64,000 bases of DNA from Streptococcus mitis (lineage in GTDB: Bacteria; Bacillota; Bacilli; Lactobacillales; Streptococcaceae): contig NZ_CP047883.1 in the NCBI RefSeq assembly GCF_013305725.1, forward strand, positions 1,777,001-1,841,000, given 5' to 3'. Shown one piece after another: positions 50,040-59,344 of this stretch. The notes beneath the pieces are model-generated. The model saw only the letters and a program-made list of their open reading frames with translations. It was not told the origin of the DNA and did no database searches. Position 1 is the stretch's first letter. Each line of letters starts with the position of its first letter. A program made the position numbers and the translations under genes.

Positions 50040-50170
50040 CAGCACCTGACTTCCTTGTGGCAAGCGTAGCAAATGGATATCCATTTGCGAAATTTAAAAA
50101 AATCAGAGAAGGAGAACCTTGTAGTTTTCCTTCTTGATTTTCTCAGTTTTGGGGAAATCCCCAAGCCCCT
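50040..50170. other. Candidate origin of transfer (oriT)
   Basis: The 217-bp gap ahead of mobC holds a perfect 20-bp palindrome (50069-50088, arms GCAAATGGAT), next to minus-strand CGCTTGCCACAAG; an 11-bp imperfect hairpin (50107-50134) followed by seven T on the minus strand, which may also be a terminator; and TTGGGG-AAAT-CCCCAA (50149-50164). Inverted repeats beside the relaxase and accessory genes are the usual layout of oriT. The nick site is not identified. Confidence 0.5.
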
Positions 50171-50204
50171 TTCCTATATCTTTTGGAGTACAACCTCTAA
50201 CAAT

Positions 50205-50621
50205 TTATCGCAACCAACTGAAGATGTTTTTGAAAATAGATGATTGCTTATCACTATTTTCTACACTTTTTTCTTTCTGACCTTGTAACTTTTCAGCTAA
50301 GACAGAAAGTTGTTGAGCAGTTAGAGGCTGGAAAATCGACTGCCCAATTTGTATTTCTGTCAGTAAGATTTTTTCTGTGAGTACAGCTTGAAATTCTTCA
50401 TCTGTAATCATCTTGAGTAGCTCAATATTTTCTTCTTCCCACTCCAAAAGAGCAGGATCTCCTTCAGGTAGTTGAGACTGTTCTTCCTCTAGTTGCTCCA
50501 GAACTTTTTGGCGAGTCAAGTCTTTAGCGTTTGGCGATACTCCTTGAACTCTGTCTCCATCCATGATTGGAATAAAGTCTGAAAGGATGATGATCAGTTG
50601 TTCTTCTTGTTCATTAGTCAT
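50205..50621 (-). CDS. Hypothetical acidic protein of the conjugative element
   Basis: A 138-aa acidic, mostly helical protein with Glu/Gln-rich stretches (LEQLEEEQSQLPEGD) and no signal peptide or membrane helix. GGAGGACA precedes the ATG. It lies between the large primase-like gene and the oriT candidate. No family recognised. Confidence 0.7.
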   Translation of the reverse strand: MTNEQEEQLIIILSDFIPIMDGDRVQGVSPNAKDLTRQKVLEQLEEEQSQLPEGDPALLEWEEENIELLKMITDEEFQAVLTEKILLTEIQIGQSIFQPLTAQQLSVLAEKLQGQKEKSVENSDKQSSIFKNIFSWLR

Positions 50622-50691
50622 GAGTGTTGTCCTCCTTGATGATGATTTGTTTTTAATTTGACCTTGGGTTTATTTGGGGTGTCCCGTTCGG

Positions 50692-53600
50692 TCATTTCGA
50701 GAAACCCTTCTCTTTTTTTGATTGTGCATCTGCTTTCAACTCCTGCTTGTGATCTTCGACAGCCTGCTTGCTCTGATCTTTAAACTTCTCCAGTTTTTGT
50801 TCAAAACTACGCTTCGTTTGTTTCTCCTGACTCAATCTTAATTGTTCCAATGCTTGATCCATCCGAACCATTAAACTTTTAGCTTCTTGTTGGACAATAT
50901 CCAACTGTGCTTCTAAATCAGCAAGTGTCTCCTTATCAGCAGACCACCCAGATAGATAGTTAAAGGAATACTCTGACGTATCAATACCATAGTATGAAGA
51001 AACGACATAAGCGACACTTTCAGCCTGGAGTTCAGCGGTGCTTCTAGTTAGATTTTCCTTTTGAGGATTATCTGCATGATGCAACTCTGCATGAGCCATT
51101 TCATGTAAGAAAGTTTTAATAATTTGAGCCTTGTTCATCTCATTACTACGTAAAACAATTTGATTTTCTGAGACAGAATAATATCCATGTTTATTATTTT
51201 CCATCTCTTCAAATCGAACCGATACATCATTTTCTTTTGCAATAGCCATTAGGGCACGGTAAAGATTTGCATAGTCCAAATCAGTCAGCTGTTCTTTCAC
51301 TTCTGCAGCTTTTGGCATCTCCTTTCCTTCTGTCTGACTAACATCAAAAACTGGTACCAAACCAAAGAATGTAACTGTTTCTGGTTTCCCATTTTTATCC
51401 AATATTGGTTGGTTATTCTCATCCTTTTTGATCTTCGTCATAGGTTTAAAAATACGTAAAGCCTTCTCACCTTTTTTCACATAGCGACCAAAGTTTTCTT
51501 TCCACTGTTTGAAAGAAGCTACTTGCCTTGCTTCAGGATTTTGTGCAAGAATTAAGCGCAAGTTGCGATTAGAATAATTATTTAGTTGGCTCATTCTCGT
51601 TAGATAGTCTTTGTACTTATCTGAATCCAGAAACTCCTTAATCCCTTCTTTAAGATGACGACTTAATCCTGCCATATCTTTATTTTGAATAAAATCTGCG
51701 ACTGCAAGACTGCCAGTTGCTAAAACAATTTCATCCGCTTGTAGACTCTCCTCGCCCTCTGGTTTAGAACCTGGTTTCGATCTAAAATCATACGGATTCG
51801 TTCCCTGAAGCAACTCCTCCTCATCAGAAACTCCGTCAGCATCCGCATCACTTTTCAAACCCTGTTTGTTGTGGTCTTGTTCTTCTAGTTTGATTTCTTC
51901 CTCTTGTTTTTTTTCAAATTCATCTCGAACTGTGGCGATCGTTTGTTCAACTTTTTCTGATAAACTTTTGATTTCTTTTTGCCATTTTTCTACAAGAGCT
52001 ACTTGTTCCAACGGAGAATCCTTGACTCCCAACTTCTCAAACCAAGCAGATAGATTTTCGGCCTCAACACTATCCATTCCATCAAAAGAAATAAATCCAA
52101 GACGACCATCATGACTACTATCTGTAAATCCAATTGGACTATTTTCCAAATTTCCAAATGGGAGTTGGGATAGAAGTTGATCTGCGTAAGGAGTATCTTC
52201 CAAAGCGTAACTGAACTGCGAAATATCTAACTCACTCGCCAATCTCCCCAGATGATACTGAGTGAATATAGCCCCATCTATCTTCATCAATTCTGGGTAC
52301 TCTCTCATTTCTCGTGTACCAAGTCTTTCTTTATGAGCGATGGGGTTAATCTCATCCCCAATATCGTAACGGATGCTATCCTGAATCAGTTCACCATCAG
52401 GAGCGTAGATACTAAACTGAATCTTAGTTGGAGAGATGTAGCCTTCTGGGTGACCGCCAGTCACTTGTTTTAGCCCTTCCTGATGTAACTGATAGAAACT
52501 CTGGTTGGCCTTGTAAAGCTCTCTAGCGAAATCTTGATAAGATATCAGCTCAGTTTCTTTAAAGGGCAATTTAGGCCCATCTGGGCGCTCCTCAGCCCAT
52601 TGAAGGCGTACATGGTAGTTCTCCTTATAAATACGATCTTGTTCCCATTCTTTATAAAAATCTGAATTTGTATCTAGGAGGCGGTCTTCTCCAGCTGCAG
52701 CAACAATCTGATCAAATTTATCATTGTACTGCTTCGCATAGTCAAGATACTGATTCCAGGCTTGATGAAATTCTTCTGGAGTTTTTGAAATGTCACCTGG
52801 CACACCTAAATTATAGACAGTATCTAAGACTTGAGTAAACGTAGCCGAATCAAGTAGGGGTTTATTCAGTGTGCTCTCTGAAGTAGTTTGTTCAGTTTCT
52901 TTAGAAACTTCTTCATACTGCTTATTCTTCAAAACTGACAGCATTTCTGCACCTTTGTCTTTAACATATTCCTCATTGATTGAAAGTTGCTCAATCTGTC
53001 CATCTCTTTCTCTATAAACACCGAGAATAATCTTTTCATCCAACAATTTAACGTTAGTTTCAAGCTCTCCCTTGAGTTTCATAAGAGAGGCTGGAATTTT
53101 TTCATCTCCAATATCTTTAAACAGTAGTAAGAAATCTTCATCTTTTGCTTTAATAGCTTCACTCATATTGAGATTGTGAAGCTTTTCAACACTGCTCAAA
53201 TCATCTAAAACAAAAGAATGTGGATCTAAAATATCACGCAACATAGGAAGAACTTGCAATTTATCCTTAATTGCATTACTAATCAACATACCGTCATAAT
53301 GCCCCCGACCATTTGCAATATCATCTAGGAAATTTGCTGCTCCCTTTCCCTCTTCAAAAGGTCTGATCCCTGAAAGATGGATAAAGTTATCCTTTTGAAA
53401 AGTCACCTGAAGCACATTCTTCTCTCCATGATCCGCATAAACAAAGTTGATCTTACTGTCAGCCAGTTCATTTAAATACCAGGACGCTGTACTTTGGATA
53501 GACGGCGCATATTGATTTAATCGTCTTAAATCCGCTGGTGTAATCGGATGATAATTCGCTATTCTCCGTTGCACTTTATCATAATTTGTGCTAAACTGTA

Positions 53601-55017
53601 AGTAAGGATAGGATGATGTCGGGTGACTGGTAACAGTTTGCTCAAAGGTACTTGTTTCAAGTACAGGTGAGGTACTGCCTTCAGCTTTAGGCTGTAAAGA
53701 ACCCGTGCCACCACTGGTCCTATCATTCATTTGCTCCTGGGAATTCTCAGGAGCTTTTTCTGTGCTCTGAATTTGTTTTTTTGGCTCCCTACCATCTCCA
53801 AGAGGATTGGAAGGTTTTTCATAGATCACTGTTTTGTCCGAATCAATGACCATTTGTTTTCTAGGCTCTACTGAAAAACCTATATTATCCCAGTTTTCCT
53901 TCAACCACGTTGCATCTTCAGGAGAAAGATGGCTGGTATCAGGAAAGTGGCTTGATGCTTGAATTTCCTCCGTCTGCTCCAGTTGTTTTTCTTGCTTCAG
54001 AATCTCGTTCCAGTCTGTCTTCTCCTGGCCTTCACGTTTTGGTGGTCTTGCATCGATAACTGGGATTTTCTTCTCCCGTAGTTTGGTAATAAAGTCTGTA
54101 CCTGCTTTATCGTGATCAACTGCCAGCGTGATGAGATCATCATATTTGTGATCTTGGAAAAGTGTGGATGTTTCCGCTGCAACAGATAAAAATTTAGAGG
54201 TACGTGTTAACTCACTAGCCTTGGTATAATCCCTTTCATCCATCGCAATCTCCCCTCGCTCCTGCAGAATTTCAAGAACATAGTGAGACAAAACTCCCTC
54301 TTTTAATCCTTCCATCGCAACCAGTCGAACATCGTTTAATTCGCCCTTATGAAGCTCATAATAGCTCATAAGGTCAATTGGTGCCTCTGTCACAATTAAA
54401 CGCTTAGGAGAGCCTATAGAAACGTTTAAGCCACTAATAGATTCTGATTGATACATTATTTGTTTCAAGTATCCTTTGCCAGGATGACGTTCTTGATCAG
54501 GAACAAGTCCCTGGAGGCTCGCACCTACCAGTTGCTGATTTCTGTCCAAGTATTTAAAAACCAAGACATCTTCTATAACACCATCTTTATCCTTACGTTT
54601 AGCTTGGGCTAATACTCCCTTTTCCAGGAAGAAGTCGATTGTATCATCAGAGAGACCTCTAATCTCCTTGAGATAGGATCTCGCCTCCACAAATCGTTGT
54701 TCGTAAGGGGCTAGTGTATAATTGAAAGGTTGACGTTCTTCCTCTACTGGTTTTGCTTCAGGAAAGGAACCTGTCTCTAAGAATACCATGGCCTCCTTAT
54801 AGCTGACATTTCGCATTTCTTGGACAAGGTTGATGGTGTCCCCATACTTATCTGCTTGTGAATACCAATGCCAGGTATTCTTCACAGTATCAATCTTAAA
54901 CGAGTCATGCTCAGCCCAATAATACTCTCGATGTGACTTTCGCTTCATCTCCATTCCAAGGCTACGAGCTACTTCTAAAATATCCAGCGATTTTGCCTGT
55001 GCTTTTGTTAAAGGCAT
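50692..55017 (-). CDS. Large TOPRIM/ArdC-like multidomain protein
   Basis: A 1441-aa cytoplasmic protein. About 1-90: DUF3991/CHC2-like primase N-terminal fold without the zinc cysteines. About 100-330: TOPRIM domain, LIVTEAPIDLMSYYE near 200 and AVDHDKAGTDF near 298. The middle has no recognised domain. About 1055-1080: DADADGVSDEEELLQGTNP, a thrombospondin-3-like calcium loop. About 1115-1230: ArdC/LtrC-like ssDNA-binding domain (SQLNNYSNRNLRLILAQNP). Near 1303: zincin motif F-L-H-E-M-A-H. The C-terminus is charged coiled coil. It may be co-transferred with ssDNA and act in priming and anti-restriction. ATG overlaps the previous gene. Confidence 0.82.
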   Translation of the reverse strand: MPLTKAQAKSLDILEVARSLGMEMKRKSHREYYWAEHDSFKIDTVKNTWHWYSQADKYGDTINLVQEMRNVSYKEAMVFLETGSFPEAKPVEEERQPFNYTLAPYEQRFVEARSYLKEIRGLSDDTIDFFLEKGVLAQAKRKDKDGVIEDVLVFKYLDRNQQLVGASLQGLVPDQERHPGKGYLKQIMYQSESISGLNVSIGSPKRLIVTEAPIDLMSYYELHKGELNDVRLVAMEGLKEGVLSHYVLEILQERGEIAMDERDYTKASELTRTSKFLSVAAETSTLFQDHKYDDLITLAVDHDKAGTDFITKLREKKIPVIDARPPKREGQEKTDWNEILKQEKQLEQTEEIQASSHFPDTSHLSPEDATWLKENWDNIGFSVEPRKQMVIDSDKTVIYEKPSNPLGDGREPKKQIQSTEKAPENSQEQMNDRTSGGTGSLQPKAEGSTSPVLETSTFEQTVTSHPTSSYPYLQFSTNYDKVQRRIANYHPITPADLRRLNQYAPSIQSTASWYLNELADSKINFVYADHGEKNVLQVTFQKDNFIHLSGIRPFEEGKGAANFLDDIANGRGHYDGMLISNAIKDKLQVLPMLRDILDPHSFVLDDLSSVEKLHNLNMSEAIKAKDEDFLLLFKDIGDEKIPASLMKLKGELETNVKLLDEKIILGVYRERDGQIEQLSINEEYVKDKGAEMLSVLKNKQYEEVSKETEQTTSESTLNKPLLDSATFTQVLDTVYNLGVPGDISKTPEEFHQAWNQYLDYAKQYNDKFDQIVAAAGEDRLLDTNSDFYKEWEQDRIYKENYHVRLQWAEERPDGPKLPFKETELISYQDFARELYKANQSFYQLHQEGLKQVTGGHPEGYISPTKIQFSIYAPDGELIQDSIRYDIGDEINPIAHKERLGTREMREYPELMKIDGAIFTQYHLGRLASELDISQFSYALEDTPYADQLLSQLPFGNLENSPIGFTDSSHDGRLGFISFDGMDSVEAENLSAWFEKLGVKDSPLEQVALVEKWQKEIKSLSEKVEQTIATVRDEFEKKQEEEIKLEEQDHNKQGLKSDADADGVSDEEELLQGTNPYDFRSKPGSKPEGEESLQADEIVLATGSLAVADFIQNKDMAGLSRHLKEGIKEFLDSDKYKDYLTRMSQLNNYSNRNLRLILAQNPEARQVASFKQWKENFGRYVKKGEKALRIFKPMTKIKKDENNQPILDKNGKPETVTFFGLVPVFDVSQTEGKEMPKAAEVKEQLTDLDYANLYRALMAIAKENDVSVRFEEMENNKHGYYSVSENQIVLRSNEMNKAQIIKTFLHEMAHAELHHADNPQKENLTRSTAELQAESVAYVVSSYYGIDTSEYSFNYLSGWSADKETLADLEAQLDIVQQEAKSLMVRMDQALEQLRLSQEKQTKRSFEQKLEKFKDQSKQAVEDHKQELKADAQSKKEKGFSK

Positions 55018-55271
55018 ACTCTTTCCTCCTCTACTAATTCCTTAAATAAAAGATATCCTTCAGGAGTTGCATCTAGTTCACTAACAACTAATGGATCTTC
55101 CTGATTCGTTGTCACAAAAAGATGAGGAGCTAATTGATAAAAAGTCTCCTCATCTGCCTGTTTAAGTAGCTGCCAAATAGCATAACGTTCTGTGGCTAAA
55201 TTTTCTAGCTTTAATGCTAGAACCTGCGAGATACTCTCCAGGTATCCTAATTGTGTTTTAGGTGTTTCCAT
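55008..55271 (-). CDS. Small hypothetical protein of the conjugative element
   Basis: An 87-aa acidic, helical protein starting METPKTQLGYLESISQ, no membrane helix. Its 3' end overlaps the start of the 1441-aa protein gene by 10 nt, so the two are probably translationally coupled. No family recognised. Confidence 0.65.
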   Translation of the reverse strand: METPKTQLGYLESISQVLALKLENLATERYAIWQLLKQADEETFYQLAPHLFVTTNQEDPLVVSELDATPEGYLLFKELVEEERVCL

Positions 55272-55291
55272 CCTTCTATCCTTTCTGTATG

Positions 55292-57091
55292 TTAGGCCAC
55301 GAATAACTCTTTTAGCTGCGGAGTCAAATCGTTGGCATATAAAAGCAAGCCATCGATGTCTGTTCCTTTTCGAGTATATTCGTACCAGTTTTCTTTGTCT
55401 TCAGGAGAACTTGCAATCTCATCTTTTCTAGGATGATCATAGACACTTGCTTTTTTATCTCTGAAGACATTTTGTTTAGAAATAAAAACCAATCCTTCTT
55501 CTACCCCAATTCTTGCGACTTCATCTGGAGTTAGAAGGGGACGGCCTTGAATTTGTTTATTTTCACTTGAGGATCCGTTCCGATAACTATGCGATTTTGA
55601 AGTGGATCGAGTGCGTATCGTCTGCTTACCTGACCTTGTAGAATAGTATTCCATTGTATCCTTGTCATTGGTTCCTAAAAATAGGTGAGTAGCACAGTTA
55701 TTAAAGATGGTCTTCCAATCGCTTTTATATAGTGATTCTAGCTGATTGACAGCTTGAATGATAATCTTAATAGACATCTCACGACTACGAATCGAAGAGA
55801 GAACCTGGGCGAAGTTTGGAATACGGCCAATTTGCGCAAACTCGTCGAAGATAAACTGAATGTGGCGAAGATTTTTTCTACTGTAGCCAGGTACTTTACC
55901 TTGCAAGATATCATCAGCCTTATGTGTGAGAACCTCAAATCCAATCGCAAACAAGATTGAGGAAAGAAAATTAAAGGCGTTATTGGTTTCAGGAATAGCA
56001 ATAAAAACGGCTGTCTTTTTCGTATTCCAGGTATCCATTTCCATGGTATCCTCACTAATCAAGTTTCGGACATCTTCGTGGTCGAAGATAGAATAGCGAG
56101 AAGACAAAATCGCTACCACACTGTTTCTTGTCTCGCCTCTGAAGTTTTGGAATAATTTCCACTGTTTATAAGCATAGTTGTTAGGTTGATGTTCGTTCAG
56201 TTCTTCAAACATCTGCTCGACAGGACTTGGTACATCTGGATCCTCTCGATACATATTTCTTAATAGATCCGCAACGTGACCCAAGTTTGGCATGTATAAC
56301 TGGACTCCAGTTTCAGGATCCTTAGAGTCAAAATAGAGATAACCAATCAATGCCCGTTGAAGCATCAACTCTGCTTTAACCCAGAAGTCTTCTCCAGTAT
56401 GCTCGCTATTCTTCGTTCCCTCAGTAATTGCTTCAGAGATACGATCAATATCTAGCTCAGACTTCATGTAATGAAAAGGATTAAACCGATCTGAATTCTT
56501 GAGCCGAATCAAATCAAAGATTTTAACAGCATAGCCAGCTTTCTCAAGCATCTTCCCAACTTCGTGTACTAGGTTTCCTTTAGGATCTGTCACAACAAAG
56601 TTTGAGTTCATCTGCATTAAGTTTGGCAATACAAAAGTAAAGGTTTTACCATCTCCAGGAAGACCAATGACAATCACATTTTTATTGAGCTGAACATTGT
56701 AAGCTAAGCGAAAGTTAAATAGGCCCATTTTGACCTGTTTTGAAAAAATCATATTCTTCTCAAAATCAACGTCTTCAAATCGTCTCATTTCCTTCAAAGT
56801 CGCAAAACGAGCACTACCTTGTTCTTCTCCCTGGCGATATAAATTCTTATCCATAGAAGCATAGACAAGCATTGGGAGGCCGAATCCGATTAACCCTGCA
56901 TACAAGGCTCCTGAATCAAAGAAAACACCAAAAGAGAAGCGTTCCCAGTGTTCTAGCAACCAACGAAGCTGCAACATTCCCATGAAAGGTACTGCTGCAG
57001 TCGAAAGTTGGTAGTAATGGTAAAAGGACTGGAAAATAACAAATGAAAATAGCCCCGCCACCAGGTAGGGCCATATGGGCTTTCTAATCAT
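55292..57091 (-). CDS. VirD4/TraG-type coupling protein
   Basis: A 599-aa type IV coupling ATPase. Two N-terminal helices (about residues 8-28 and 55-78) anchor it; Walker A VIGLPGDGKTFTF is near residue 137, Walker B FIFDEFAQIG near 410, and the conserved HLFLGTNDKDTMEYYS stretch near 470. It brings the relaxosome to the secretion channel and powers DNA transfer. Start overlaps the previous gene by 4 nt (ATGA). Confidence 0.95.
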   Translation of the reverse strand: MIRKPIWPYLVAGLFSFVIFQSFYHYYQLSTAAVPFMGMLQLRWLLEHWERFSFGVFFDSGALYAGLIGFGLPMLVYASMDKNLYRQGEEQGSARFATLKEMRRFEDVDFEKNMIFSKQVKMGLFNFRLAYNVQLNKNVIVIGLPGDGKTFTFVLPNLMQMNSNFVVTDPKGNLVHEVGKMLEKAGYAVKIFDLIRLKNSDRFNPFHYMKSELDIDRISEAITEGTKNSEHTGEDFWVKAELMLQRALIGYLYFDSKDPETGVQLYMPNLGHVADLLRNMYREDPDVPSPVEQMFEELNEHQPNNYAYKQWKLFQNFRGETRNSVVAILSSRYSIFDHEDVRNLISEDTMEMDTWNTKKTAVFIAIPETNNAFNFLSSILFAIGFEVLTHKADDILQGKVPGYSRKNLRHIQFIFDEFAQIGRIPNFAQVLSSIRSREMSIKIIIQAVNQLESLYKSDWKTIFNNCATHLFLGTNDKDTMEYYSTRSGKQTIRTRSTSKSHSYRNGSSSENKQIQGRPLLTPDEVARIGVEEGLVFISKQNVFRDKKASVYDHPRKDEIASSPEDKENWYEYTRKGTDIDGLLLYANDLTPQLKELFVA

Positions 57092-57606
57092 CGTGCTTTC
57101 TCCTTCCCAATATCCTTCGTCACTACAGGGGTGGTTCCCTTATACACCGTATGACTCTTGTAGTAGGCTATTTTGTCTTCAGGAGTCATTTCATGTGGTT
57201 TCTTCAGCACTTTTTTCGCAAACTCTTCCAATTTTTCTGGGCTTTTCGTGATATCTGCCAACATCTCTTTGAGAGCCTTTTCTACCAAGATGCGATTTTT
57301 TGTTTCAAAGAAGAGATAAGTTGCACCATCTTTTTGATGATAAGTAAAACCTATCTTATACTCCTCCAGGTAATGCTTCAACTTGGCCAAGTGGACTTCA
57401 CTATTTAACAATTTCTCGACATCTTTTTTTGATTTGGTGGCCATAAAATCATTAAAACGTGTCTCCCCTTCAAAGGTTCGATTCGCTGCCTTATGTTGTT
57501 TCTTTTCATAATGGGCTTTTGCGAGGGCATACAGAGCTTGTATCGTCATCTCCAGGGTAACTTTTCCTTTCAAAGCCAGAGAATGACTGACTTTTTCTTG
57601 ATCCAT
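57088..57606 (-). CDS. Hypothetical protein of the conjugative element
   Basis: A 172-aa basic, helical cytoplasmic protein; K/E-rich with no signal peptide. It contains ALYALAKAHYEKKQHKAANR near residue 25 and a C-terminal E-M-T-P-E-D-K-I-A-Y-Y. GGAGG precedes the ATG, and its stop overlaps the coupling protein gene. Homologues are expected only in conjugative elements; no function is known to me. Confidence 0.72.
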   Translation of the reverse strand: MDQEKVSHSLALKGKVTLEMTIQALYALAKAHYEKKQHKAANRTFEGETRFNDFMATKSKKDVEKLLNSEVHLAKLKHYLEEYKIGFTYHQKDGATYLFFETKNRILVEKALKEMLADITKSPEKLEEFAKKVLKKPHEMTPEDKIAYYKSHTVYKGTTPVVTKDIGKEKAR

Positions 57607-57618
57607 GTAAGACCTCCT

Positions 57619-58458
57619 TTATTTTGGGTAATTGGATAGTTCTGGCTTAGCAATAACCTGGAATCCGTAAGGTGCTGAAGGCTCTTCCTTTACAGTAACT
57701 ACCAAGCGTTTCTGACTTCTGTTCTCACCGTCTTTCACGGCTACTACATAGGTTAGCTGATAAGTTGCTTCATCAACAATCAAGCTAGATTCCAAAATCA
57801 CAGACTGCAGTTGACCTGCTTGTCTATCTATCGTTAATTGAGGAGCTACGAAATCAGCCATTTTCCCTTTATCAGAGTAAAGGACTGGTAAAAAGTAACG
57901 TGAAAAGGCATCTAGTTCCCCTGTTTTTGACTGAATGGTTTTTAGATTTGAAAGATCCTTGGATACGGCCGAGAGTTGCTTTTCTTGATGGTAAACTAGC
58001 GTAAAGGATAAGCCAGCAAGTGTCAGACTTCCTACTAGACTCAATAACACCAAAACTCTTCCTAAATACACCCAAAAAGAGCGTTTAGAAGAGGGTCGAG
58101 GTTTGGGAGTTTCATGTTTCAAGGAAGAGGCTTCAGTTTTCTCTTCAGGAGCCTTCTCTAGATCTTTTGTTTTCGTCTGGCGCTTAAAGAAAGAGGGTTT
58201 TACTTCTTTTGCTGCAGCCTCCTGGTTATTCAACGTACCAGGCTTCAGGAAGAGGCTGTCTGCGATTCCCTCAAACGGCAAATAGATATCTTCTTGGTAG
58301 ATCACTACATTCTTTTTATCTAGTTCCTCTACCAATAAAACGGCCTCTGCCTCCTCATGCTTAACCTTGGCATTTTCTCGCTCCAGCGCTTGATACACAA
58401 GGTCTCGATTCTTATACGTTGTGGTCTTGTTTTGTGTCAGATTGGTTAAACGGTACAT
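57619..58458 (-). CDS. Single-pass membrane transfer protein (possible secretion channel component)
   Basis: A 279-aa protein: cytoplasmic N-terminal region of about 125 residues, one helix at about 128-156 (YLGRVLVLLSLVGSLTLAGL), and an extracellular domain of about 120 residues ending near V-V-T-V-K-E-E-P. This topology and size fit a TcpC/VirB8-like or other channel scaffold protein, but the domain cannot be assigned with confidence. Start overlaps the previous gene by 47 nt. Confidence 0.7.
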   Translation of the reverse strand: MYRLTNLTQNKTTTYKNRDLVYQALERENAKVKHEEAEAVLLVEELDKKNVVIYQEDIYLPFEGIADSLFLKPGTLNNQEAAAKEVKPSFFKRQTKTKDLEKAPEEKTEASSLKHETPKPRPSSKRSFWVYLGRVLVLLSLVGSLTLAGLSFTLVYHQEKQLSAVSKDLSNLKTIQSKTGELDAFSRYFLPVLYSDKGKMADFVAPQLTIDRQAGQLQSVILESSLIVDEATYQLTYVVAVKDGENRSQKRLVVTVKEEPSAPYGFQVIAKPELSNYPK

Positions 58459-58684
58459 GTTTTTCAGCTCCTTTCAATTTTCCTTCAGCAAGAGCTGTTT
58501 CAATATCAGCCCAGGTTAAATTATGTTTGGCCAAGTAGTTTGATCGTTCCTCATGTTTGGCCAGAATGATTTGAGTTTCTAGCTGCTGCAGTTTCTCTTC
58601 TTCCTTCTTGGCCTTGGTCATATAGTCAGCTAAGCGGTCTTCCGCTTTCTGTTTTTGTTTTTCCAAAGTTTCTAATTTTGTCAT
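58412..58684 (-). CDS. Small coiled-coil protein of the conjugative element
   Basis: A 90-aa protein whose first 50 residues (TLEKQKQKAEDRLADYMTKA and on) form a strong coiled coil; the remainder (LTWADIETALAEGKLKGAEK) is helical. It overlaps both neighbours (4 nt upstream, 47 nt downstream). Similar small proteins accompany Tn5252-type transfer modules; function unknown. Confidence 0.68.
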   Translation of the reverse strand: MTKLETLEKQKQKAEDRLADYMTKAKKEEEKLQQLETQIILAKHEERSNYLAKHNLTWADIETALAEGKLKGAEKHVPFNQSDTKQDHNV

Positions 58685-59325
58685 TGTTCCTTTTTCCCTT
58701 CTGTACTTTGTGTTTGGTTAGTGATTGGTTTGTTTAACGATGGAATACTCGCCTTTTCGCTGGCGTTCAAGCTGTCCACAATCAAAATAGGGTCAATATG
58801 ATTTACCAGGTATTTCCCATCTTGCTTGCTGAAGCGAATCCGTATGGTTCTTGAAGATCCTACGTTTGTTTGGGCGTTAGTATAATCATACTTCTTCTGT
58901 AACTGTGTCTGAGTGTATCTCACTTGAGCTAGGACAACATTATTTTCTTGATCGATGTAGATGGTAGAAGACTTCATCTGTGTATCCACTACATAGCCCT
59001 TATAGGTTTGTACCGTTGGTTCTTCTTCAGAGTTCACTTCCTGATTGTAAGCAGCTTCTGTCATATAGGGCAAATAGCGATTTCTATTTTCTCCAAGATC
59101 CTGCTTATTGAAGTAAGCCGTCAAGAATTCCTTTACATATTCTTGCGTTAGTTCGCTTCCCTCTGCTTTGGTTTCTTGTTGCGTTGTTTCAGCTTCCTGT
59201 TTAGCTTTCTTTTGCGCTGAGGTTGCTGCACCAATCCAGAATACGAATCCTAGAACTAACACAACTCCTATAAGGATTCCTCCTATTTTAAGGAGTTTCA
59301 ATTTCTCCATATCTATCATTTTCAT
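58681..59325 (-). CDS. VirB8/TcpC-like conjugation protein
   Basis: A 214-aa protein with one N-terminal helix (about residues 11-32), a Q/E-rich linker and an extracellular alpha/beta domain (about 55-190: YVKEFLTAYFNKQDL, then TYKGYVVDTQMKSS, then TIRIRFSKQDGKYLVNHI) in the NTF2-like pattern of VirB8/TcpC proteins. It would help assemble the channel. GAAGG precedes the ATG. Confidence 0.75.
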   Translation of the reverse strand: MKMIDMEKLKLLKIGGILIGVVLVLGFVFWIGAATSAQKKAKQEAETTQQETKAEGSELTQEYVKEFLTAYFNKQDLGENRNRYLPYMTEAAYNQEVNSEEEPTVQTYKGYVVDTQMKSSTIYIDQENNVVLAQVRYTQTQLQKKYDYTNAQTNVGSSRTIRIRFSKQDGKYLVNHIDPILIVDSLNASEKASIPSLNKPITNQTQSTEGKKEQ

Positions 59326-59344
59326 GATTTACCTTCTTTCTTTT

